64,000 nt of DNA, from contig NC_060064.1 of the NCBI RefSeq assembly GCF_020283565.1, positions 25,130,337 to 25,194,336 on the forward strand, in the 5' to 3' direction. Both the position numbers and the translations under genes were made by a program. The notes below the pieces were generated by a model that had not been told where the DNA came from, searched no databases, and was given only the letters and a program-made list of their open reading frames with translations. Of the stretch, positions 43,884 through 54,560 are shown one piece after another (position 1 is the first letter of the stretch; each line of letters opens with the position of its first letter). This DNA comes from Trifolium pratense. Lineage: Eukaryota; Streptophyta; Magnoliopsida; Fabales; Fabaceae.

Positions 43884-46124
43884 TTAGATGTGTTTGAAAA
43901 GGATACAAGATACAGAGATGATCTTCTGCATCTCATATGCACAGACTTCTCCTTAAAAGGGAAAGTAAAGGGTTTGACTGATGAATGTCGAGTTCTTTTC
44001 AAGATCATTATAGCAGCTATCAGTCCAAGGGTTGGTGGGACTGATACAATCTCCTGGACGCATCGTCATCTGCTGTATTTCCTTCTGACAGAAAAGAAGG
44101 TTAATCTTGGAGATTACTTCTTTGAACGGATTTGTGAAGCCATTTTTGCAAGTAAATCTCAGAGGAAAACTACTATAGTTTATCCTAGGTTGTTGTCAGA
44201 CCTTCTGCATCAAGGTCATGTTGTTCAGAACTTGAAGAAATTCCACCCTGAATTGGTTGAGAAGAAGTTTTATCCAGAAATTCTGAACGCTAATTTTCTG
44301 TCCAAGATGCGTTTGATTGCATCTAAGCCTGTTGCTCCCCCACAAGAGTTCACTGTTAGGCTTGAGGATCGGCTGTATGTTGAAGGCTACCCGGTTATTT
44401 CTGAAGCAGATGCTGAGCATGTAATCCAAGACTATTTAGAAGTGCTCAGACAAGAAGGATTTGTTGTTGATAGAAGTATGGTTCCTCCTGCTCCTGCAAA
44501 TTTGTATAATCCTAAGAGGAAGCCAAAGAGGAAAGCTGAACAAGAAAAACCAGATCTTTTGGCTCAGAAGAAAGTTAAGGTTGAACAATCTATGGCTGAG
44601 CAAAGGACTAAGAGGAAGCATGAAGAAACTGCAAACAAGGCTGCTGAAGGAGCTTCCAAAAAGCCTATTGTTATTGAGGAAGACAGTTCAGACAGTTCAT
44701 CTGAAGGATCTACGTCAGAAGATGAGACTGAATCTGATGAGGAGACTCTTGCTGCTCGTTTGAGGAAAAGACCTGCTCCTATTTCCAAAGATAAAGGTAA
44801 ATCTACTAAGTTTATCTTCAATGATAATGAGATTGGAATAGGTTACACCAAACCTCTCAAAACCATCTTACCAACCTCTGATATTCCAACCTCTGATAAC
44901 CCCCTATCTGAACTAGAAAAACATCTAAGTCCTGACCCTCTAAATAATCACCCTCCTTCCCATGAAACTCAACACAAATCTAGCTCACCTCCTAAACCTA
45001 CATCACCTCAACCTGAACCTCAACCTGACATTCCATCTTCTGAACCTCAACCAGATATTCCTGTCACTGAACCAACCTCCCCTATCAAACAACCTTCTCC
45101 ACTTAGATCTCCCAACACAACCCCTGAACAAATTGCTCCTGAACCAACACCTGAACATAAATCTCCTGCACCATCTCCTGACCATATTTACCCTGAATCA
45201 ACTTCTGACATCTCATCACCTGAACCAACCCCTGAACCCCATCCTAACCCAAGTGCTGAACATGCTTCTCCTGAGCGTATTCACACTTGTGCTACCAAGC
45301 CTGCTACTGAAACATCTACTCTCTCTACCATTCCCAATCCTTCACCCTCATCATCCAACCCTTTTAGTAATCTATCCACTCAATTTCATGAAGATTTGCT
45401 TAGATTATCTACAATAAAGGACAGGTTCTTAGTTTGTCCTTCTGATGTGGACCAAGAAGTTTCCAGCATTAAGACAAGGATTTGCAATGCTTTGGATGTT
45501 GCTGCTGCAGAGGTTAAGGCTGTCATTGGTAAGAGGGATCTGGAAGGTATAAGCTTCATGAGGGACAGTCTGGCTAGGGCTGAGTTGAAAAGGTTAACGC
45601 CATTCAATCATGAAGAGCATGAGCGTGCTAAGCTTGTTGCTATAGCTGCTGCTGTAAGGCGTATGTCTGAATTCAAAGATTGCTGGGTTGATTCTACACT
45701 TCTGCAACGTCTTGAGGATCAACGGATTGAGAATGAACGTCTGGAAGAAGCTGCTGCTAGAGTTGCTGAGTTGGCTAATGAGCTACAGAATGAAGATGCC
45801 ACAGAAGAGGATGTACTGGTTGTGCTTGCTTCTCAGAATCAAGAGGATGTGCTGATGATAGATTATCCAGAGGAAGGAGAACCCTCTGATAAAGGCAAGG
45901 CACCTATGATTGAAGAACCAGAACCTGTGATTGAAGATCAAGCTCCTGCTATGGCGGATCAGTTGCAGATTTTTCAAGAAGCCCTGAGGGAACAGCAAGA
46001 AGGTCTAGAACGTCAAAGAGTTGCTCAAGAGACATTGGAAACCAAGGTGGATGGTTTAGTTTCCAATGTGGGATCTCTGAATGACAAATTCGACCAACTC
46101 TTAGCCTATCTTAAGAAACCCTAG
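43884..46124 (+). pseudogene. Third ORF of copy A, 3' part
   Basis: The frame resumes at the TTAGA duplication (DVFEKDTRYRD) and runs open to the stop at 46124, keeping the basic clusters, PIVIEEDSSDSSSEG, the proline-rich array and the C-terminal helical part (LLAYLKKP). The proline array is shorter than in B: one block of repeats is replaced by SPLRSPNTTPEQ. There is no stop or shift other than the insertion, so A's third ORF was intact when C arrived. Confidence 0.88.
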
Positions 46125-46379
46125 GATTCTATGCACTTGTTTCTAAATTTTCTTTATTTCCTTGTTTACCTTCTGAACAATTTTTTTGGGTTTATCTATT
46201 TCAAGTTGTTTTGTTTATGTTTTGCTTGCTTATTTTTTCATGTTCACTTGTTATTTTTTTTAAATAGGATCATAAGAACACAAGAACACACAATGCTTTT
46301 AAAACGAAAATTTTTTTTATTAATGATCTGATAATGTTGAGTACATTGGTAAAAAGAAAAAGAAAAAGACAACCTAATC

Positions 46380-46745
46380 CTAATCAGATGGATAAAACTC
46401 AGAAGAAATCTCTGATTTCTCCTCAGCATCCTCTGATGAAATTTCAATGGGATCTGGGTTTTGCTCTTGTTCTTCTTCTTCTTGTTCCTCTTCTGGAACA
46501 TAGCTAGCCAAGAACTCAACATAGTCAGCATCATCTTCATTCTCTTCAGCTTCAGAGTCTGATGAGATGATTATTATCTCAGCATCTTGTGGTTTCTTGT
46601 TGTCTTTTTTATCCTTCTCTTCGTCTTCGCGTTTCTCCTCGTTCTTCTTTCTCTTAAACTCTGCGATGCGTAAACTAAATCTTTTCATTATTCCAACTTT
46701 CTCTTGCTTCACTTGTTTATTCTTGTTTTTACGTGAAGAAGGCAT
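46380..46745 (-). CDS. Antisense tail ORF of copy A
   Basis: The 121-codon frame runs opposite to copy A's genes. It differs from B only at residue 51 (Lys) plus silent changes. A TATA box (GGTTTATAAAAGG on the minus strand, about 46758-46770) precedes the first ATG at 46745, and Met20 is at 46688. It is convergent with the third ORF, which ends 255 bp away. Features and reservations are as for copy B. Confidence 0.6.
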   Translation of the reverse strand: MPSSRKNKNKQVKQEKVGIMKRFSLRIAEFKRKKNEEKREDEEKDKKDNKKPQDAEIIIISSDSEAEENEDDADYVEFLASYVPEEEQEEEEQEQNPDPIEISSEDAEEKSEISSEFYPSD

Positions 46746-46878
46746 GTTATTCGTTCACCTTTTATAAACCCTTGAGCGCGTTGGTTTTTGTTTTTGATAT
46801 TAATTCACCTTTGTAACAACCACTCTTCTTTCTTTGACTGTCTTGGTTATATAACTTGTTTTACTTTTTGATAATGAC

Positions 46879-47324
46879 AAAAGGGGGAGTAGTTACGCAT
46901 TAATTGATATGCTCCAAAACTGAAACCACGCCTTTTATCTCGCTTTTATCTGTTAAGTTAAAAGTTGTTACTTTTAAGTTGTTTTACGTATTTCAAGGTG
47001 GAGACTAAGTTAGTTGAAACTGAAATAAATTTCATAAGTAAGGATAAGTTAAGAGTGCAATTTTAACTTAGCCTTATGAGACTTAGGGGGAGAGCTTGCA
47101 AACCTCTCACTCTGAAGAAAGATATGAAACTTATTTTATTTCAAACCATCTTAATCTTATACTAAATTAAAATATCATGGATATAACCTAAAGTCTTGAC
47201 TTTAAGGAATATCAATCTTAGGGGGAGCTTGCAAACCTCATAAACCTAAGAGAAACATGATAAGTTAATTTAACAACAATTGTCAATTAATACTTATGTT
47301 TGTCATCATCAAAAAGGGGGAGAT
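46879..47324 (+). promoter_or_regulatory. Multiple polypurine tracts before the 3' LTR, copy A
   Basis: Four G5-AG motifs occur: ACAAAAGGGGGAG (46879-46889), CTTAGGGGGAGAGC (about 47083-47094), CTTAGGGGGAGC (about 47217-47227), and the functional tract AAAAAGGGGGAGAT (47311-47324) directly before the LTR. The two middle ones share a following GCTTGCAAACCTC. Multiplied tracts are a known Sirevirus trait. Confidence 0.75.
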
Positions 47325-48445
47325 TGTTGGAACAAAATTGATTTAAAAATGTTTGCCCCTAAATCTATAAAGGTTTTGATGATAACAAAGTATTAATAAA
47401 CAATTGGAAGGACTAAAAATTTATTTTAAGTGCGCAGATATAAGCATCATATAAGTCCTGAGTGAAGTTCAGAGGATGTGAACTCAGAAGTTCACAAGCG
47501 CTCAGAAGATGTTGGACTTCAGAGGTTACAACGTTCAGAGGATGAAGACTTCAGAACTTCTTGTCTGTCTACAAGCTTCATCAAACTCTGAAGATCTCTT
47601 TGAAAGCTGTGAAGATTCCCTTTGCTAGTCAACTCTTCTACCAATGAAGAAAAGGACCTTTCAAGTCTGATCAGTTCAGCTACCTCTGTTCTGTCTGTCC
47701 TAACTTGAGAACGTGGGTTTTCAGTTTTGTTAGCTGAATAAGGAAAGTCCACTCTGCAGTAGTCAAAGTACCTGAAACTCTTTCTTAGTTTTGGATACAA
47801 CCAAACTGCATCAAGACAGACTGCTTGAGGACAAAAGATTATCAACTCCAACGGTTCTTTTTGCAACGACTCTTTTCTAGTAGTATATATACTAGAAGAT
47901 TCAGCTACAACAAATAAAACTATTATCAAGAATTGAACGTGCGCTGAACAAACTCTGAACTCTGTGATATACAAGCTCTGAACCTCTGTTAAGTGTTTTT
48001 GCACTTCATCCAAATACTCTGTACTATTTGTATTTGCTCTCTTTTAGGTTCATCTAAGAGCACTTGTATATTTTTATATACTTTGTTGTTACGTGTGTAA
48101 CTTAAGCTTGTGTGCTTAAGTGTAAGACTTAAGCTTGTGTGCTTAAGTGTGAAGTCTCTTGCTTGTGTGCTTGAGCATTGTTGTGAAGTCTCTTGCTTGT
48201 GTGCTTGAGCAGGTGTAATCTTGTGTGATTATAGTGAAATCCCTTGGAAGTGCAAGGGGACTGGACTACTCTCGTTTTGTGAGAGGAACCAGTATAAATT
48301 GCTTGTGTGATCTCTCTCTCTCTCTATCTTGTTATTTATTGTGTTATTTTTCCGCTGCTAACGTAGTTGAGTTAAGAACTTGAAAAAGTTTTAACTTAGC
48401 TAAAACACAATTCAACCCCCCCCTTCTTGTGTTTTCACACCTTCA
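47325..48445 (+). repeat. 3' LTR of copy A
   Basis: 1121 bp, practically identical to the 5' LTR. The one difference I can see lies near 48009 (CATCC here, CAGCC in the 5' LTR). Confidence 0.93.
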
Positions 48446-48833
48446 CTTAAAACCAAGTCAACTAGTGTAAAAAAAAAAAACCAAGTCAACTAGGTTTGTT
48501 AAGAAAACTATATACCCACCATGTGACAAAATATTAACCATTGAATTATATGATTTTGTTTTCTTGTAATAATTTAAGTTAATTATAATTTCATCGAGAC
48601 TTAAAACTAAGTCAGCTTGGTTGATATGAATAAAAAAGTGAAGTCAATTAGTTTTTCTATTAAATTTGCCACCCGTGTTCATACAATATATTAGTAAGGC
48701 CTGGGCTATCTAGTGTGTGAATTCGAAAAACTGTGTACTCAAATTAGGTAAATTCTAATAATTCTAATATGGATCACTTCATCAAGTGATCCATGGTGGA
48801 CCAGTCATGAATAATAGTATAGCGAATATAAAT
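48446..48833. other. AT-rich flank with a repeated target-site block
   Basis: The Sirevirus landed in a block reading ATTTCATCTAGACTTAAAAC. A similar block, ATTTCATCGAGACTTAAAAC, recurs at about 48589-48608, so the target region is itself a diverged repeat. No gene is seen. Confidence 0.4.
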
Positions 48834-49080
48834 TTTATAAAATTCACCGTTGGATTGAAAGTTTATATCATATAGATCATCCATAGAAAAATTTAGAAAA
48901 ATTGAAAATCATTTGATATGTTATTGAGACACATCAAGATTAACGGTTTATTAAATAACATAAATCTTGATGGGTCTCAATAACATATCAAATAATTTTC
49001 AAAAAAATTTAAAAAATTTATGCATGATCTATACGATATAAACTTTAAACCCAACAGTGAATTTCGTAAAATTCATATTC
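48834..49080. mobile_element. Hairpin (foldback) MITE upstream of the DUF247 gene
   Basis: Nearly the whole segment folds back on itself. The left arm (GAATATAAATTTTATAAAAT, CACCGTTGGATTGAAAG and on to TTATTGAGACACATCAAGAT) is inverted in the right arm (ATCTTGATGGGTCTCAATAA to GTGAATTTCGTAAAATTCAT). Arms are about 110 bp with a short loop near 48950. The same family is at 7018-7399. It ends about 170 bp before the DUF247 start codon. Confidence 0.7.
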
Positions 49081-49252
49081 GGTAGATCACTTTTCCATGG
49101 TGGACCACTTATAAAGCTAGTCCACCGTAGCACTGGCCACTCAAATTATTGTGTATTTAAAGTGTGGTCATAATCATTTTGTATACTCAAATTAACAAGC
49201 TAGAAACTCTTTAATATTCCCAAAAAAAAAAAAAAAATTTGAGTCACATCCC

Positions 49253-50763
49253 ATGGCTACGCCACCAATAATAGAAAATGCTGATATTAGCCAACCAAAA
49301 TCAGAAAAAGAAAAGTGGTTAGAAAATATCCAGGCATTGCTCATATCAGTCGACCATGATTACATTCAATCATGTAGCATTTCTGTTGTTCCAGAACGTC
49401 TTAAAATACCGAACGAGTATTTATACATGCCAAGGGTGGTATCCATCGGACCACGATTCATGAAAAGTAGAGAAGAATTGTTGCTTATGGAAGAGGTGAA
49501 ATTAAGGTGCATGTTGTCTGTTCTTCATCGAGGAAAAGAGAAAGCAGATATAAGCTTTGATAAATGTAGCTCGGTCGTTTGGGAATTAGATGAAGTGGTT
49601 CGTGCAAGCTATGTGGTAGAATTTGAACTCACACAACCCGAACTCGCCAAAATTATTTTATTGGATGGTTGTTTTCTTTTAGAGCTTCTCATATCAAATT
49701 CAAAGAAATTAAATTCTAAATTTCCAAGCCGTTTAAATCCACCTTGTCCTACAGCTGACGTGCTAAAAGACGAGGATGTTCTGTCTGATCTAATGTTATT
49801 CGAGAACCAGATCCCGATTCTGGTCCTTCATAAGTTGTCTCAAACAATTTTTCCAAATGTGTTCGAGCCAGATATGGTGGTAGAGACGGAGGACCAGATA
49901 GAGATGGAGTCGAAGAGGAAAAGAAAGAAGAGGGCGAAGAAAATTAACAATCTTGCCCTGTCTGTCTTAGGATACTCTTCTCTCGAGGAACCGAGTTTCA
50001 AATCCCCTCACTTTCTCGATCTTGTCCACTTCTTCGTAAACAAAACATTTGAGAGAAGAGTGGAGAGTGGTGATAATCTTAAAATTCGCATGCCAGATAT
50101 TAACCACGAGAAACTAAAAGTTAAGAGTTGTGCTTTGAGGCTTGGAGCTGCAGGGGTAAGTATCCAAGTTATTGAAGATATTGTGGAAGCAGAAGAAATG
50201 AAAGGTTTGGACTTTGAATTTAAGTTTAACAATGGGAAACTGAAAATTTCAAAGTTAAATATCACAAAAACAACTAGTTCCGAAAAAAGTGGGAGCATCA
50301 TAAATATAACGAAAAAAGTTCCGAAACTAAGGACCAGAAAACAATTAGTCCCCGTGGCAAATTTACTTCGTCTGCTTTGATTTTCGATGGGTTGATTTGT
50401 TGTGAGGCTGATCTAAATTTTCTTAAGACGAAGAAAATCATTGTGGATCATACGAATATGAGTAATGAGGAGTTGAAGGAGTTTTTTCGAACTATGTCGT
50501 TAGGAGTTGATCCTGGAGTTGTTGATTCAACTTACGTTACAATGGTTGCTGAGTTGAACAATTACTCCTCTAAGTCGTTTTTCATCTTGGGAATTTTCAA
50601 ATTATTATGGCATCTGTTAACAATTCGTCTAGAGTGGTTTGTCAAATTTTTGAAACGTAATTACAACTTTGTTGCTATGTTGATTTTACTATTTGGTTTT
50701 GTGAGAGTTTTTCGTTCAGATTTACTACCTCTAATCCAATATATAAGAAAGTTGGATGAATAA
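49253..50763 (+). pseudogene. DUF247-family gene split by a -1 frameshift
   Basis: The first frame (49253-50380, 375 residues) has the family's N-terminal block: CSISVVPERLKI and PRVVSIGP at residues 41-67, LLDGCFLLELL at 137-146, and LMLFENQIPILVL at 180-192. The start ATG has good context (CCCATGG). The C-terminal part (DGLICCEADLNF, YVTMVAELNNY, and the hydrophobic anchor FVAMLILLFGFVRVF) lies in another frame, open from about 50278 to the stop at 50763. The shift therefore lies between 50278 and 50380. DUF247 genes are usually single-exon plant genes encoding proteins with a C-terminal membrane helix; some act in grass self-incompatibility. As read, the main product would lose that anchor. 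A Lys/Thr-rich stretch before the break is unlike the family. A small unrecognised intron or a sequencing error could also explain the break. Confidence 0.8.
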
Positions 50764-51049
50764 AAATTTATGTATTAATCTCAGAAAGTTAGATCAGAAG
50801 TTATATCAATTTTTGTTCACCCGTTCCTATTATTAAAATAGGAAAATGGTACACAGTGCCGGATACCGGTTAACGATATAAATATAAAAAATTTATTTCG
50901 TAAATTTTGTATTCAAAGATTTCTTGATGTAAAAAGTTATTATTTCTCATCATTAACTTTATCATTTGTTTCCTTTTTTAGTATGCTTAACTAATGTCCC
51001 GAGACACTGTTTAGCATGACCCATTAAAATAAGTCCCGACCATTTTATG
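50764..51049. other. 3' flank of the DUF247 gene
   Basis: No gene. A short fragment around 51003-51030 (GACACTGTTTAGCATGACCC) resembles the end of the MITE family at 9134-9350. The last eight bases before the next element (ATTTTATG, 51042-51049) are its target duplication. Confidence 0.4.
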
Positions 51050-51607
51050 TAGGGATGTCAAAAAAACCCAAACCCGAGAGACCCACCCGAACTCAAACCC
51101 AAGTCAACGGGCGAAACCCGATTTGACTGGGTTTGGGTTTGGGTTTGGGTTCGGGTGACACCCGATAATATGGGTGTGGGTTTGGTATCAGTCAAACTCA
51201 CACCCGAAACCCATACGCCCACCCGAAATATTTTATAATTACCTAATTACCCACATAGTCTCCCTCAATTTTCTTGGAAGACCTTAAATTTTAGTTGTAA
51301 TTTAATTTCTTGAAAGTCTATGTTATAATTTCTTGAAAGTCTATGTTTGAATTTCCTTGGATGACCTTAATTTTAGTTGTAATTTAATTCAAAGTCTATG
51401 TTGGAATTTAATTTCTTAAATTTACAAATTATTTTCAAATGTGTTGCGAGTTTGGGTTTGGGTGGGAAAAACCCGAACCCAATGAGTGTGGGCGTGTGTG
51501 TTGTTTTGCCACCTGAACAGTCTTTGGGTTTGGGTTTGGGTGATGATTTCGAGTGTGGGTTTGATAAGTGTCAAACCCGCACCCATGGGCGCTCGTTGCC
51601 ATCCCTA
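51050..51607. mobile_element. hAT-type MITE with perfect 8-bp duplication
   Basis: The ends are TAGGGATGTCAAAAAAACCC and GTTGCCATCCCTA. ATTTTATG flanks both sides (51042-51049 and 51608-51615). The body has dense CCCAAACCC/GGGTTTGGG and CACCCG motifs near both ends. It belongs to the same family as the split element at 2488-4217. No transposase. Confidence 0.85.
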
Positions 51608-51615
51608 ATTTTATG

Positions 51616-52299
51616 GTTTTCTTCTTTCTTGTATGTTCATGTGTCGTTCTTGTATATTCATTTAATGGGTCAACCTTGTGTGTTTGTTGAGTACGACTTA
51701 TATGTATGATACATAAATGATATGTTTTATCAAATTACATCTATATTTAAAAGAGAATGATTGTTTTTATTTGAAAATAGTTGTGTTATTTTTTTAAAAA
51801 AAAAAAGAAAAAGAAAAATAGGAATTATACATTGTTTGTATTGATATATGTCTATAAAAATTAACATTTTATGAAATAGTGTTTTTGGTTTAGTGGCTTG
51901 AGAAAATGTTTTGGTTTTCAAGTTAATTTTTGTTATTAGTTTGTGCACAACAATGCAAGTTGGTTTTTCATCATTTGTTGTTTTAATAATCACAATACAT
52001 CCTCCATTTGAAATTATATGCTTCTTATCTTTGCTTTTTGATCTCTTATGATCATGGAATTTAAGTTTCTTTGAGATAATCATCTATGCGCTAAATCATA
52101 CATAAAGAAACATTTAGATATATAACAAAACACATCATAATAATAAATGATTCTTAAGTCATGGAGGTTTTTATTATTAAACATCATAAGGTATTTTGGG
52201 ATATTTCTTCAACATTATAATATAATCTCGTGTTTTGAATTTTTTTATTAGCTTAATTTATTTAAATTATTTAACATTAGTTTGATTTTTTTGATGATA
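51616..52299. other. AT-rich intergenic sequence
   Basis: I see no convincing gene, RNA or transposon ends. A minus-strand frame at 51730-52083 is low-complexity, without recognisable domains. Confidence 0.4.
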
Positions 52300-52314
52300 A
52301 ATATACATATTTAA

Positions 52315-52518
52315 ACCAACAATGAATTGGTTCAAGTGGTAAGGATCTTGGTCCCCTTAAGCATGTGGTCAGGGGTTCGATTCCTGACTCATGTGTATGG
52401 AGAAAATTCGGTTGGGAGGGGAGAACCCACCTTGTGTGCCTCACATGTTCCCCGACGAAGATTAGTCATCGCTTACGGCGGTGGAAACTTCGTACCAATA
52501 TCATGGTAATCCAAAAAA
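52315..52518 (+). mobile_element. SINE with 15-bp target duplication
   Basis: It has a tRNA-like head with box A (CAAGTGGTAAGGATCTTGG) and box B (GGGGTTCGATTCCTG) about 35 bp apart, a body ending in CCAAAAAAAA, and a duplication AATATACATATTTAA at 52300-52314 and 52519-52533. All three traits are diagnostic of tRNA-derived SINEs. A broken relative begins near 52818 (GAATTGATTCAAGTGAGG). Confidence 0.85.
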
Positions 52519-52533
52519 AATATACATATTTAA

Positions 52534-53208
52534 TTTATCTTTAATATAATTAGTTTTGAAATTGAGTTTGGTTGAGGCGAAATTTAAATATCCTATGAGA
52601 AGGTTGTAAAATTATTCCAGTTTAATTAATGATATAATTTTCTCTTCCTATTTTTTTAATTAATTGTTTTCATGAACATAATTTATTTAATTTTTTTTTG
52701 AATCAATAATTTATTTAATTTTTAAAGAATATATATATATATATTTTGTAAACAGAATATATCTTTGATCAAAGATAATCTATTTTATTATATAAATATG
52801 ATTTTAGCAGTCAGTTATGAATTGATTCAAGTGAGGTAAGAAACCCCTTAAATATTTATACCTATATATAAAGAGGATACAAAAAAAATTTGGTGTGGAC
52901 TTTTGTAAATACCAACAATACCATTGATTTTTTTTTTTTAGCAGCAAAAATCTTTTATTAAAAAACTCACCATAACATAAGGTATGTCGTTTTTTTTAGC
53001 AGCAAAAATATTTTATTAACAAACTCGCCGTAACATAAGACATGTTTTTTCTTTATTGACATAAGTTTGCATAATAGAAAATATGTATCACACAACAACG
53101 TGCCTGTCTGGCCGCTAGTATGGTTATAATTTCTATCATTGATTCTTGTGTATATATTGGCCATATATGTTAAACCCTAATTATTCCACAATTATGATTC
53201 AAATTGAA
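52534..53208. repeat. AT-rich stretch with two tandem LINE-like tails
   Basis: At 52940-52989 and 52998-53044 a unit beginning AGCAGCAAAAAT after a T-run is repeated in tandem. T-run plus AGCA(G)CAAA...TTTATTA resembles the reversed 3' end of the LINE fragment at 57180-57578. No gene seen. Confidence 0.45.
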
Positions 53209-53657
53209 GGTGTTGTTTTGGACTAGGCCTTCAACCCAACAACCAAAGGAATTCCCTTAGCTGACCGTCGAACACGTCCCAAGCAAGGTAGGCTCAAGAT
53301 CACGCACCCATGCTCAACGTTGAACCATATCCAAAAGTCCGACATTGCAATGGTAGGCATTTAGTGCCCATCAAGTCTCCTCAACCATTTTCTGACAGCC
53401 ATTGATGGCGTCGATACACTCATCGATGGTCTTGTCCCAACGTCGGGGCTATATACTTCTCTCATTCAGAGGAGTCAGGTACATTCAGGGACGAATATCC
53501 AGAAGTACATTCAATCTCATTCTTAAAATCTTAGCTTCACCTCTTACTAACTTGATTGTCGAAGTGTCTGCAGGTGCAAAATCCTCATCCCATTCATCAC
53601 AACTGAAGAGGAGCACCACCAGACGAAGGTCTACTCTAATCGAGGTAATAAGATCAG

Positions 53658-53674
53658 TGGCGCCGACTGTGGGG
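53658..53674 (+). promoter_or_regulatory. Primer binding site of the 2-kb element
   Basis: TGGCGCCGACTGTGGGG begins one base after the LTR. It belongs to the TGGCGCC class of plant LTR-element primer sites. Confidence 0.65.
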
Positions 53675-53854
53675 AAGGATGACTTGCTTGCCGAGGTAAA
53701 GGCTTTGAAGGAAAAGTTAACTGAGCTCAAGGGTGAGTTGAAGGCAGCTTTCGAGAAGACGTCCAACCTAGAGGAGGAGGAGTCGTCTATACATAGACCC
53801 TACTATAGAGTTTGTAGGTATGAGTCGAGAAGCTTTGATTGCAAGGATCTTTGA
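53675..53854 (+). pseudogene. gag remnant in the 2-kb element
   Basis: After the primer site the frame encodes a charged helical stretch (DDLLAEVKALKEKLTELKGE) like the start of plant gag proteins. It soon degenerates, and stops interrupt it from 53852. The longer open frame beginning at 53402 includes LTR sequence and is not a real start. Confidence 0.4.
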
Positions 53855-54422
53855 AGTTGATTCTTCGATGCTCGACGTAGCCAAGCCGAACTTTGATAAT
53901 ACAATGGATCAAATCAAATGCCAGAACCAAGATGTGGAGCTCGTCACTGAATATGAACAAAATGAAGGAGGTCAATGATGATGTGCTTGCTTCCCCTTCT
54001 CCCGATGGTGAAAATGTTTGAGCCTCCTCGAGAATCATTACAAAATACAAAAAAAAATCTATTTTCCCAATAAAGCAAGTGAAAAACCACCATTTTGGGA
54101 GGGAGGGAGGTGTTAACCACCACTCAAACCCCTCAACCACTGTATCAAACTATTGGTTAAAAATCAAAACTATTCAATAGAAGAACAATATATCAACATT
54201 CTAATCAAAGCACAGAAACACCCAATAACGGGAATGTGAAACGAAATGGAAAAACTAGAAAGGAACACACCGGACAGTATGAAGATAAAGTTGAAGACAA
54301 CCGCAACAAGAAGCCTTTGCAGAAGATGGAAAAACCTTAAAAACTCAGAGAGCTTGAGAATTGTAAAGTTGAGAAGTTGAAGAGAAAGAGACAAAGTATT
54401 TGAAAGATCCCTCTACTTCCCT

Positions 54423-54560
54423 ATTTATAAGGGTATCCTCAATAGACGCATCCGCATAATAGAAAACAACGCCTCTCCCATATGAACCGTAGTTTCAATC
54501 CAAAGGCCAATATCAAAAGCATCCAACGCTCCACATATATCCTTTACACGTGGCAACTAA
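54423..54560 (-). promoter_or_regulatory. Minus-strand promoter-like block inside the 2-kb element
   Basis: On the minus strand a G-box-like GCCACGTGTAAAGG (complement near 54546-54559) is followed by a TATA box CTTATAAATAGGG (complement near 54420-54432) and a pyrimidine-rich leader (GTCTCTTTCTCTTCAACTTC). It could be an antisense or captured promoter, or a degenerate nested LTR. No solid gene follows. Confidence 0.35.

Larger units (their letters stand above)
11695..48445 (+). mobile_element. Sirevirus-type Ty1/copia retrotransposon, copy A (carries nested B and C)
   Basis: Two 1121-bp LTRs (11695-12815 and 47325-48445) bound the element and are flanked by the 5-bp duplication CTTAA (11690-11694 and 48446-48450). 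In the readable sequence the LTRs differ at essentially one position (the G/T in CACTTCAGCC versus CACTTCATCC), so the insertion is young. Without the two nested elements A is about 12.2 kb. Order: LTR, PBS, gag, pol, promoter-like spacer, long third ORF, antisense ORF in the tail, polypurine tracts, LTR. Copy B interrupts gag after 13818 and copy C interrupts the third ORF after 31621. Extended gag, a third ORF after pol and multiplied polypurine tracts are known traits of Sireviruses. Confidence 0.95.

Noticed and set aside
51398..51709. Open frame at the right end of the hAT MITE
   Set aside because: It crosses the MITE boundary and target duplication and reads the GGGTTTGGG motifs; not a gene.
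52315..52518. Possible tRNA gene from box A and B matches
   Set aside because: No cloverleaf closes, and the A-tail plus target duplication identify a SINE instead. The same reasoning applies to the weaker box-B matches at 1925, 9017, 11558, 55735 and 56905.
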